Positions 22,892-31,267 of a stretch of 38,396 nt of DNA are shown in pieces. This DNA comes from a virus. Each line of letters begins with the position of its first letter. Position 1 is the stretch's first letter. The position numbers and the translations under genes were made by a program. The notes beneath the pieces are model-generated. The model ran no database searches. It had not been told where the DNA came from and worked only from the letters and a program-made list of their open reading frames with translations. The stretch lies in the IMG/VR virus record IMGVR_UViG_3300010403_000039, positions 1 through 38,396 of that record. One strand, written 5' to 3'.

Positions 22892-23482
22892 ATGAAGACA
22901 AAAATGTTTGGCCATAGGCTCAAGAAAAGATCGGATTCAGATAGAACTCCAGGGAAACCTTACAACGATGAAGGGTATGACCGTGGAGATGAGAACGAAT
23001 CTGACTACAAATACGTGAAAGGGAAAGACTTTCCTCAGAAAGAAAAAGGCACATCGTTCGGAAGAGACAAAGGTGGGCCCGCAGGATACGAAGGGAAAGA
23101 GCACGTCAAATACAAAGACCCAGGTTATTCCTCCCATCACATCAAATTCCCTGAAGACGAGCCTCATATGAAGAGCAACGTCAACAAGAATGAGATGCAC
23201 GAAATGGAAGACAATTTCCATCAATCAGTGCCCGATCAAACACATTACTCTCTAGAAGCAAAGCTCAAAAGAGCTCGCATGAAGATGGATGCACCTGATC
23301 AGGAAGACCCCGATCCTCTCCGTGGCAACATCGTTCACAATGTTGGATATGAAGGCGAAGAAGACACTTCAGGCGAAGAAGAGATGGGGCCCAATGACAT
23401 GCAATCAGGAATGCCGAAAGAGCATCGTAAAAAAATGATTGTGGCTGTCACAAAGGCGAAGATGAAAAAGGGCAAATACTAA
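22892..23482 (+). CDS. Highly charged, disordered virion-operon protein
   Basis: 196 aa dominated by Lys, Glu, Asp, Gly and His, low in hydrophobic residues, with many short charged repeats (KYVKGKDFPQKEKGTSFG). The last 20 residues form a basic helix (KKMIVAVTKAKMKKGKY). It is probably disordered in isolation and may bind DNA or another virion protein. Three bases separate it from the gene before. Function unknown. Confidence 0.55.
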   Translation: MKTKMFGHRLKKRSDSDRTPGKPYNDEGYDRGDENESDYKYVKGKDFPQKEKGTSFGRDKGGPAGYEGKEHVKYKDPGYSSHHIKFPEDEPHMKSNVNKNEMHEMEDNFHQSVPDQTHYSLEAKLKRARMKMDAPDQEDPDPLRGNIVHNVGYEGEEDTSGEEEMGPNDMQSGMPKEHRKKMIVAVTKAKMKKGKY

Positions 23483-23496
23483 TTCTGGAGTAAAGA

Positions 23497-24774
23497 ATGA
23501 CAATCCCAACTCAAGGGCCTGGAAAAATCCAGTACATGAAAGGTACTCGTAGGATAGACGAGATGGCAGCTAACGCTCGCCAACTCGCCTACCAAGAGAA
23601 CTATTCCTACACGGAAGGATGGGACGACAACACTGTCGGCGAAATCTTCAACCTTGGGCTTAACCAACTTTACGACAAAATCACACAAATCGACAACGTT
23701 GCCAACATTGAAGAATACACCCAAACTGTCTTTGCTGGCGTTAACGAATATGACATCCCTCAAGCCGTAAAAATGGCACTTCAGATTATGAACGTGCGCT
23801 TCCTTTATGGGCCTGAGACCTGGCAGTTCGTGACTCTTGAACAAGGGATGATTCAAGATCGTTTTTCATACCCAACCAACATACCTTCAACGTATTGCAT
23901 TAGAAACGGTAAGTTGATTCTTTCTCCTACCCCGAACATTACTCGGGAAAACTCTTTGATCGTCAACTATCAAAAGAGAATGAGAAAGCTCGACTATCGA
24001 AGAGGTAAGATCACCAATATCATAAGCCCTTATGGAAATATTGTCGGGATTAGCAATGCTAGTCCTTGTGAAATAACCACCGAAAACCCGCATGGGTTGA
24101 GCAATGGAATGAAGGTGGGAATAGGCGGAGAATTCGAACCAGCTGAGTTAATCGATAGCACTTTCATTATCACCGTAACTGGGGCAAGTACCTTCACTAT
24201 TCCTGTTGATACGACATTATCGAATGTCTTTTCGGGTGTAGCTCTTTGGTATCAAAACCCCGTTCAATTCCAGCTCAACTTTACCATCACCTCTCAAAAA
24301 GACGTAAACCTTCAGGCGAATGCAAATAGCATTCTAGACAAAATCGACTGGGTTTGTTTTACAAGCAGAGACGGCGAGCCGATCATCGATGCTATTCCGA
24401 TCAGTGGATACGACATGGTTAACTTTGTTCTGACTTGCGAGCCTAACTTCGTCATTCCTTATCTATCATGGTTGAACTTCCAGGCTTACATAACTAATCA
24501 AGATACCTTCTACGTAGTTGGAGGGGACTTTACATCTACGCATTCTCAACTCGATAGACAATCCGAAGATCTGCTCATTGAATACGTCATCCTGAGATTA
24601 CTTAGATTACAATCTGCTGCTGAACCTACTCAGAATCAATTAGAAGCTGAACAAGCTGTTCTGGATAGATTGGCCATTGCTTACAGAAGATACAGACCGA
24701 GCGTTGTGCCGATCGTCTGGCAACAGAGATTACGGAACCGTAGTTGGTTCTGGGGTGGACGTGGGCCATATTGA
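23497..24774 (+). CDS. Tail gatekeeper / tail-tubular A-like protein with inserted Ig-like domain
   Basis: 425 aa. The N-terminal (GEIFNLGLNQLYDKITQI) and C-terminal (LLIEYVILRLLRLQSAAEPT) helices match the layout of podovirus head-completion or gatekeeper proteins (P22 gp4 / T7 gp11-like role) that close the portal and hold the nozzle. Residues about 179-252 form a separate module, ENPHGLSNGMKVGIGGEF followed by TFIITVTGASTFTIPVD, of the FCCH-like beta type common in phage tail proteins. Position before the large nozzle gene agrees. Assignment of the exact role is inferred. Confidence 0.7.
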   Translation: MTIPTQGPGKIQYMKGTRRIDEMAANARQLAYQENYSYTEGWDDNTVGEIFNLGLNQLYDKITQIDNVANIEEYTQTVFAGVNEYDIPQAVKMALQIMNVRFLYGPETWQFVTLEQGMIQDRFSYPTNIPSTYCIRNGKLILSPTPNITRENSLIVNYQKRMRKLDYRRGKITNIISPYGNIVGISNASPCEITTENPHGLSNGMKVGIGGEFEPAELIDSTFIITVTGASTFTIPVDTTLSNVFSGVALWYQNPVQFQLNFTITSQKDVNLQANANSILDKIDWVCFTSRDGEPIIDAIPISGYDMVNFVLTCEPNFVIPYLSWLNFQAYITNQDTFYVVGGDFTSTHSQLDRQSEDLLIEYVILRLLRLQSAAEPTQNQLEAEQAVLDRLAIAYRRYRPSVVPIVWQQRLRNRSWFWGGRGPY

Positions 24775-24809
24775 AAACTAATTTAGTAGATATTGGTAGG
24801 TTTTAGTAG

Positions 24810-27800
24810 ATGTCTAATAATCATATAATCACGAAGAACATAGGAAATCTGAGAGGATTCTCGACAGATTCTATATTCTTACGTCCGTCTAACGTGGCTG
24901 ATAAAGCGATAAATATCCAAAAGGCTCCTGATGGAACCTTGCAGCTCCGTCGTGGTTATCAATGTCAGATTGCCGACATCGGGGGAATGGGAATTGGAAC
25001 CTTTGATGATCCAGCCTTGGATGAAATCCGAACAGTATGCGTCGGAACTGATGGAATGCTCTACAATAAGCTGACAAAGCAGATAATGCTTTATTATAGC
25101 AACACCGTTTCGGGTGTAATAACAGGTGTCAGCAATACAAATCCAGCCGTCGTTCAAAGCGTTGCTCATGGATTACAAATGGGAGCCATCATCACCATTC
25201 GAAACGTTGGTGGCATGCTCATCCTTAACAACAATCAATTCATTGTAAACACTGTCATAGATGTAGACCATTTTGAAATCTACAATTTAAATGGAACTCC
25301 TGTAGATGCAAGCAATGTAATAAACTACCCTCCTTATACTTCTGGTGGTACTTGGACAATCAGTTTCACAGAAAATAGATACCTGACTTTCTCAATCTTC
25401 GTTGACCCTGCTTTGATTTATAATGGATCGGGTCAGAGCATTAATTGCTCAGTATTGTCTAATCGTTCAGCTCAGATTGTCGGAAATCAAACCCTGGTCA
25501 ACACTATCAATGTTCAGTTCGGCCATGACTTAGCTACTGGGGATGTTGTTAGGTTTTTTAACAATTTAGGGGTTCCTCAAGAAAGAAATGTGACTGGCAC
25601 AACTGCATTCAGTGTCACCGTTGATGGAACTGCTGTTTCTGTCAGCAATAACGCATTCATCAACCAATACTTTGAATTCCCATTTGGTAAAGGATTCGAT
25701 GTATCCTCTCCTTACCTGATTTCTCAATTCATTTCAGCCATTACAAACGTCACGACTGGGGTTCCTGGATTAAAAATCGCAGTGAATGGAAACACAAATC
25801 TACCCGCAGCTTTCCTTCAAATTGTAGAGCCCACGGTCATCGATCAAAACCTGCCATTTATCATGGATTACTGGTATTGGCAGCAGGTTAATTTCACCGT
25901 CAACCCCCCTTTTCCAGGTTCGGCAAACACTCGTTTTCAAAACTCCCCAGATTTCGAAAATGCTTCGATGGCAGTTTTTGATGACGTGATTTATATCTGT
26001 AATGGATGGGATTACCCTCAAAAGTACGACGGTCAAACAGTCTATCGGGCAGGAATGCCAATCGGAGTAAGACCTCCTTTAGTGGCCGATCAAGCAACGG
26101 CCTTATCGATGCCTTTCACGAACACTCAGGTTTATGAATACGCTATTACTTATGAACAAGTAGATGCCCGTGGTCATATTGTCGAAGGAGAAATCTCACC
26201 TGTTAGACAACATACCGTTGGTGGAACTCCTAGAGCAATGGATGTCACAGTCACCAACATTCTTCCAGCGCAAGGAGCTTTTTTAGCCAATAACTGGAAT
26301 ACAAATGGGGCTTTGGCGGTTGCTGGAACAGCTACAGTTTACGGCCCTGATGCCAATGGAAATTACTATGACTTTGTTTCCTTAACTCCTGGCTTTACTC
26401 TCAAAATTGGTGATTCTGCCTATTATGCCGATCAGACATGCGCCGTTATGACAGCTGCGGGAACTAGCAACACAATACCCGTTTCAGCTGGTCATGGGAT
26501 CATTCCTGGAGACACAGTTTATTTCTATGATACAGGGGCTACTCGTACAGTTCAAAGGGTGGTAGAATTAACCACGGCTACCAGTATCACTGTCTTAGAT
26601 GCTCCCGTCACCTTCAATTTTGCCACCAACCCCAATATCATGGCTTATAAAGCTAGCTTGGTATTCGGAGATGTCGCCATTGTCGACGGAACACAAACTA
26701 ACGTGAATAACATTCTTGTATTAACTGGTCACACTGTTCAAGTTGCTGACGTTGTTGAATTCATCGACACTCAAAACAATCTTCAGAGAAGAACGGTCAC
26801 TTTTGTCGATGCCACCCACGTCACAGTTAACGGAATTCCTGTCAATGTAACCACTGGATTCACGATCACCTCAACAAATCAAAGAACTAACGCTTTGAAT
26901 TTCCAAAGACGGAATGCCAATGGAATCACCTTCCAAGCTCAAGCAGCTGCAACCGTTCCTTATGGAAGCCTAGCTATTTCCAATAATCTTCGAATCAATA
27001 TCTATAGAACGTTGGCTGGACAGAGCTTTGGAGTTAATGGAGAACTCTTTTTAGTCGCTGCCATTCCCAACAATTCTCTGGGTGCTGGAACACAACTTTA
27101 TACCGATGGATTGATCGGAACCCCAGGCACACCACCCGTCGAAGAATTGGGCAGACAATTTGATGACCCCGATCAAGCTCCTAATCCCCCTCCTATTTCG
27201 AAGTACGTCAAAGCTTTCGGGAACCAGTTATTTTATGCAGGTGGATTGAGAGGAAATGCAGAGAATTCGGATAGAGTGTTCTTCTCGGATGGTAATGCTC
27301 CCGAAGTCGTGCCTTTAGCAACTAACTTCTTTAATGTCCCGAACGTGGATGATGACATCACGGGTATAGGGGTATCAGGAAGCACTTTTATAACCACCAA
27401 AAACCATTCCTTGTGGGCAGCAACAGGAAACTTCCTCTCTGGTCAGATTGATGTCGTCCAGATTGCCCCAGGTACTAATATAGGATGTGTAGCTCATGCG
27501 ACGATCTGTTCTGTCGGTACTCTTATGTACTTTGTCCACACTAATGGGGTCTATGCGATCACCGAAAACCAACTCTTCCCCACCGACGCATTTGGAAACC
27601 CGATCCCGATCTCGTTGGCTATAGATGCACTTTTCAGGGAGACAAATTTCCTTCCTCAAAACAAATACGTATTCAAACGTGCGGTTGCAGTCAACTACAC
27701 CAAAGACAACCAATACTTATTATTCATCCCATGTGAGGATACACAAACCACGATCAGAGATGCCAACGCCAACTCTGTTCTATTAGCCTATGACTACCAG

Positions 27801-28382
27801 GAAAAAAACTGGTTCACTTGGAACAACATGAATGCAGCGGGTGGAATATTCGTCATTGATGATGATCTCTACTTTCAAGAAAGAAGATTTTCTCGTGTAG
27901 ATGGCAACACCTCCAACCTTTACAAACAACACAGATTTTACAGACTTGTCGACCATGCTGACCATGCAGGTGCTCAAATCTGCGAATGGGCTTCCTCATG
28001 GGAAGACTTAGGTCAACCAGAGGTTAGAAAGAAATTCTGCCGATGCGTTCTATTGATGGATAGGCTTTCCGATCTCTATCAGTTTAATAACCCAAGCATT
28101 GAATTCGCTACCTATCTGAATCGATTGCCCAACCTGAAGAACACAATCGCCACTATCAGCCAGGTAGACAATATCAGAAACTCGTCTTGGTCACTGTCTG
28201 CATGGGGTTGGGGATTCTGGTCAGGGTATCAGGATTCCTTTATCACTGTCAATTTGAAGCAGGGAACCGTAGCTAAATCAATGCAGGTTGGTTTTGTTAT
28301 CAAAGGTATTAATATGGATATTAGATTGGCTGGATTTCAACTAGAAGCAATTCCAGAAAACAGAAAGTCGGTATTAAGATGA
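24810..28382 (+). CDS. Large tail nozzle / tubular-B-like protein
   Basis: 1190 aa. The start ITKNIGNLRGFSTDSIFLRP and the 'APDGTLQLRRGY' part resemble podovirus nozzle proteins (T7 gp12 / P22 gp10 type), as does the later LFYAGGLRGNAENSDRVFFS and the TKNHSLWAATGNF strand set around 860. Four FCCH-like modules are seen near 101-180, 219-280, 543-610 and 620-690 (the recurring GH.l..GDvV.F signature), inserted in an otherwise propeller-like frame. The nozzle forms the hexameric exit of the short tail. GTAG precedes the ATG; no strong ribosome-binding site is seen, which is unusual here. Confidence 0.78.
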   Translation: MSNNHIITKNIGNLRGFSTDSIFLRPSNVADKAINIQKAPDGTLQLRRGYQCQIADIGGMGIGTFDDPALDEIRTVCVGTDGMLYNKLTKQIMLYYSNTVSGVITGVSNTNPAVVQSVAHGLQMGAIITIRNVGGMLILNNNQFIVNTVIDVDHFEIYNLNGTPVDASNVINYPPYTSGGTWTISFTENRYLTFSIFVDPALIYNGSGQSINCSVLSNRSAQIVGNQTLVNTINVQFGHDLATGDVVRFFNNLGVPQERNVTGTTAFSVTVDGTAVSVSNNAFINQYFEFPFGKGFDVSSPYLISQFISAITNVTTGVPGLKIAVNGNTNLPAAFLQIVEPTVIDQNLPFIMDYWYWQQVNFTVNPPFPGSANTRFQNSPDFENASMAVFDDVIYICNGWDYPQKYDGQTVYRAGMPIGVRPPLVADQATALSMPFTNTQVYEYAITYEQVDARGHIVEGEISPVRQHTVGGTPRAMDVTVTNILPAQGAFLANNWNTNGALAVAGTATVYGPDANGNYYDFVSLTPGFTLKIGDSAYYADQTCAVMTAAGTSNTIPVSAGHGIIPGDTVYFYDTGATRTVQRVVELTTATSITVLDAPVTFNFATNPNIMAYKASLVFGDVAIVDGTQTNVNNILVLTGHTVQVADVVEFIDTQNNLQRRTVTFVDATHVTVNGIPVNVTTGFTITSTNQRTNALNFQRRNANGITFQAQAAATVPYGSLAISNNLRINIYRTLAGQSFGVNGELFLVAAIPNNSLGAGTQLYTDGLIGTPGTPPVEELGRQFDDPDQAPNPPPISKYVKAFGNQLFYAGGLRGNAENSDRVFFSDGNAPEVVPLATNFFNVPNVDDDITGIGVSGSTFITTKNHSLWAATGNFLSGQIDVVQIAPGTNIGCVAHATICSVGTLMYFVHTNGVYAITENQLFPTDAFGNPIPISLAIDALFRETNFLPQNKYVFKRAVAVNYTKDNQYLLFIPCEDTQTTIRDANANSVLLAYDYQEKNWFTWNNMNAAGGIFVIDDDLYFQERRFSRVDGNTSNLYKQHRFYRLVDHADHAGAQICEWASSWEDLGQPEVRKKFCRCVLLMDRLSDLYQFNNPSIEFATYLNRLPNLKNTIATISQVDNIRNSSWSLSAWGWGFWSGYQDSFITVNLKQGTVAKSMQVGFVIKGINMDIRLAGFQLEAIPENRKSVLR

Positions 28383-28735
28383 TAATTAGAGTACCTCCTA
28401 AATTAACTAATAGAAACTCTGTAGTGAAATATGTCGAAATTGATTTATGGAGCTGGCTTAAAGAACTATCGATTGGATTGTTAAAAATTGACTTTAAACA
28501 GAATTTTCAGTCCTTTACTGTGGAAAACATATCCATTCCTGCGGGTGTTGAGGTGTCCATTCCTAACCAATTCCGAACTGCTTACCCTGGCACTATTCCC
28601 AGTGGTAGAATTATAACCAGGCAATTGGGTAATGCGACTATTATTGATGGAAACACTTCATGGACAGAAAACCACGTGTATCTTAGAAATCCGTCTGCTA
28701 ATGATGCCGTGATTACAGTGATATTTTTTAAATAA
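28379..28735 (+). CDS. Small tail-associated beta protein
   Basis: 118 aa, ATGA-coupled to the nozzle gene. Beta-rich with a pattern found next to the nozzle gene in many podoviruses: VSIPNQFRTAYPGTIPSGRI, RQLGNATIIDGNTSWTENHV, YLRNPSANDAVITVIFFK. Probably a small tail or fibre-attachment component. Function not established. Confidence 0.68.
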   Translation: MIIRVPPKLTNRNSVVKYVEIDLWSWLKELSIGLLKIDFKQNFQSFTVENISIPAGVEVSIPNQFRTAYPGTIPSGRIITRQLGNATIIDGNTSWTENHVYLRNPSANDAVITVIFFK

Positions 28736-28746
28736 GAGGAACAACA

Positions 28747-29361
28747 ATGTTTGGACACCATAAAGCAAAAAGAGAAAAAAAGAGAGCTAAAAAACGGGAA
28801 ATAGCTTTCGAGAAAGAAAAGCAGGATTTCTATAGCAGTCCTGAAAGAGAGAAGCAGCAAGCCGAGCAGCAAAAGACTCAAGCAGCTGAAAAGACGGCAG
28901 AATCTAAGTCCGAGAGACAGAAATCTCGTGAAGAAGGAAGAGCCGACACAGAAGCTTTCTTAGCTAAAGACATAGAAGGGCTAGACCCTGCAACAAGACA
29001 AGCTTTGCAATATGAAGCCAATAAAGGCATTCAAAGAAGCCATCAATCAGCTAACCGAAAACTCCTGGGAGATCAAGCCTCACATGGAATCGTCGGTAAA
29101 GGCGGGGTTGGTTATGCTCAGCAAAGAGACCTCCAAAAGATGGCCGATGAAGCCTATGGCGGAGCCCGTAGAGACTTGACCAAGCTAGATAGAGACTTAG
29201 CCCTTAAGAAGAAAGCTGCAATCTTTGCAGGCGGTCAAGGTGAAGCATCACAAGCCCAGATTGACAAACAGATGGCTATTGATGAACTCCAACTCGCGGA
29301 CGAGAAGAAGAGACAAAGAAATTTTGAAGATCAGTTTAACAGATTATTTAGCAGGGTATAA
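28747..29361 (+). CDS. Highly charged candidate ejection/internal virion protein
   Basis: 204 aa with GAGGAAC before the ATG. A very basic start (HHKAKREKKRAKKREIAFEK) leads into long coiled-coil-like helices rich in Gln, Glu and Lys, then a Gly-rich patch (GIVGKGGVGYAQQ) and another helix. This is the layout of internal core or ejection proteins, which form a transient conduit for DNA through the host envelope. No family named. Confidence 0.62.
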   Translation: MFGHHKAKREKKRAKKREIAFEKEKQDFYSSPEREKQQAEQQKTQAAEKTAESKSERQKSREEGRADTEAFLAKDIEGLDPATRQALQYEANKGIQRSHQSANRKLLGDQASHGIVGKGGVGYAQQRDLQKMADEAYGGARRDLTKLDRDLALKKKAAIFAGGQGEASQAQIDKQMAIDELQLADEKKRQRNFEDQFNRLFSRV

Positions 29362-29363
29362 AA

Positions 29364-31265
29364 ATGCAAAATTCATCACTCGGTAATGTGATTAGTCGTT
29401 TACAGGGACTCAAGAACGTCTCTGGCAGAAAGGTCATGCCTGGTGCTGAATTCCTGCAAGACCTAGAGGAACCACCATCAGATGTATCTGGAACAGCTCC
29501 ACCACTACCTAACTTTGCGAATTTTCTACCTAATGCACAAAATCAACCAGAACCCGACCTTGGCGGAGAGCTTACACCTCAAAGCTATGATGTTCGTGCT
29601 AATGTTGTAAAACCTCCCGAACAGGAAGAGCAGGGGCCTGGCTTCTGGTCTAGGGTAGGAAGTGCACTGGCTGATTACGTCAATCCGCAGAAAAGACAAG
29701 AGATGTCGGCAAGCAATGAAGCTATGATGAATAGAGGGAAACCAGTTTCTCAAACGCCTCCTATTGAAACAGCTCAAGTAGATACCCAAGAAGGGTTGCC
29801 TCCAGTCACAGCAAGCGAACAAGAGTCCCCTGGATTCTTTGGAGCTCTGAAGAATGAAGCAACAAAACCTTACCACGGAGCAACTCTCGGCGGTGCTTGG
29901 GAAGGAGCTAAAAACTTTGTCAAAGAAAGTCTCACTCCTAAACTCGATCCAATTGTCTATGAGAGAAACCCCAATCTCAAAAAGCCTCCTGAGCTTGTTC
30001 AACAACAAGAACAACAACAACAGACAGACCAAGAGGCAATGAATAAAGCTCAAGAAGACCCTTGGAGTGTCGCAGCTTACGGCGCAACAGACGCCTTTGC
30101 TAATAAGCCTGAGCTCGTTTCCGAATTCGAAACCTACACTGGAACACAATTCGACGAACAGAAACAGGAAATGACTAAGAAGTACGAGCAAATTTTATCC
30201 GACTTAGATAAGGGAAGAGTGGATAATGAGGCTGCTTATGATGAACAGTCAAAGAGAATCCAACAAAGAATTGTCAACAATCAAGCTACGGATGCCGACA
30301 AATACTACATAGGATTGGCTCTGTTGATGCCTTTACTAGTTGGTGGTCTATTCGGTAAGCAGGCGGGACTTGGCGCATTGGCGGGCGGTGCAAAAGGCAT
30401 AGCCGACGTTCTAGGTCAAAGACAGAAAGATATTAGGGCAGATGAAGAAAGCTTAACTGAAATCAATAAGCAAAGAGCAGAGAATCAGGCTAAGAGAGGC
30501 GAGCTCGACATTGAACGCTTGAAAATCCCTGCTGAAGTTAAAAAGAATATGCCTAAAGACGAGTTTGAAGACCTCAAGGGTATGAAAATCCACAGCTTCA
30601 AAGACCCGAAAACAGGAAAAGTAATCGGCGGAGGCCCAGAAGTATTGCCTGACCTTTACTTAGATTTGAACTATGGAAATTCTATAGAGAATAGAAAGGA
30701 TATGCGAAAAACAGCCTCCAAGCTTGAAGAAGAAAAGTCAGCCTTGGAAAGAGCTAACTCAGCCACCTCAGATGTTATCAAGGCAGCTTCTCAGCTTAAA
30801 GACCCTGGCATGTTCTCCAAGATTTTGGCTTATGCCTTATCGGATGATGACAATGGAGCTCTTAAGAAGCTTGTGCGTCAAAACGCACCTGAAATCATTG
30901 TGGATGGTAGAAAGCAAAACTCAGCCGTCTATATTGATAGTAAGATCGAGCAGATGAAAGACGCTTACCGCCGAAACGAGCAGATGAAAGCATTCACCAA
31001 TACAGTGGCTGCCCACATCGGAAACATGGCGGAAAATCCTCAATACTCGGGATTGAAACCTAGTGACCTAATAGACCAGATGTTAATTCTTAGAGATAGG
31101 GGTCAGCAATTCTTCGTTGATCGAGCTGGATCGCAAGGCTTTTTAAAAGAACCGCTTGAAAACAAGTTCGGTAAATTGAATAGAGAGCTTTATAAGGGAT
31201 TGAATAGAAAAGAAGAAAAAAGTCAGCTTGAAAGAGATAAACAATTAATGCACGCAAGCGAGTAA
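29364..31265 (+). CDS. Internal virion / ejection protein
   Basis: 633 aa. Residues 1-200 are Pro/Glu/Gln-rich and probably disordered, including a poly-Gln patch (QQQEQQQQTDQ). Around 312-345 a hydrophobic Gly/Ala/Leu stretch (ALLMPLLVGGLFGKQAGL) could cross or insert into membrane. The C-terminal half is helical with charged amphipathic segments. A single membrane-inserting segment among long helices is a hallmark of podovirus ejection proteins that carry DNA across the inner membrane. Catalytic motifs of lysozyme or transglycosylase were looked for and not found. Confidence 0.65.
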   Translation: MQNSSLGNVISRLQGLKNVSGRKVMPGAEFLQDLEEPPSDVSGTAPPLPNFANFLPNAQNQPEPDLGGELTPQSYDVRANVVKPPEQEEQGPGFWSRVGSALADYVNPQKRQEMSASNEAMMNRGKPVSQTPPIETAQVDTQEGLPPVTASEQESPGFFGALKNEATKPYHGATLGGAWEGAKNFVKESLTPKLDPIVYERNPNLKKPPELVQQQEQQQQTDQEAMNKAQEDPWSVAAYGATDAFANKPELVSEFETYTGTQFDEQKQEMTKKYEQILSDLDKGRVDNEAAYDEQSKRIQQRIVNNQATDADKYYIGLALLMPLLVGGLFGKQAGLGALAGGAKGIADVLGQRQKDIRADEESLTEINKQRAENQAKRGELDIERLKIPAEVKKNMPKDEFEDLKGMKIHSFKDPKTGKVIGGGPEVLPDLYLDLNYGNSIENRKDMRKTASKLEEEKSALERANSATSDVIKAASQLKDPGMFSKILAYALSDDDNGALKKLVRQNAPEIIVDGRKQNSAVYIDSKIEQMKDAYRRNEQMKAFTNTVAAHIGNMAENPQYSGLKPSDLIDQMLILRDRGQQFFVDRAGSQGFLKEPLENKFGKLNRELYKGLNRKEEKSQLERDKQLMHASE

Positions 31266-31267
31266 CC

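Noticed and set aside
29364-31265. Lysozyme or transglycosylase domain in the ejection protein
   Set aside because: I searched for catalytic Glu-centred motifs and saw none convincing; called structural only.
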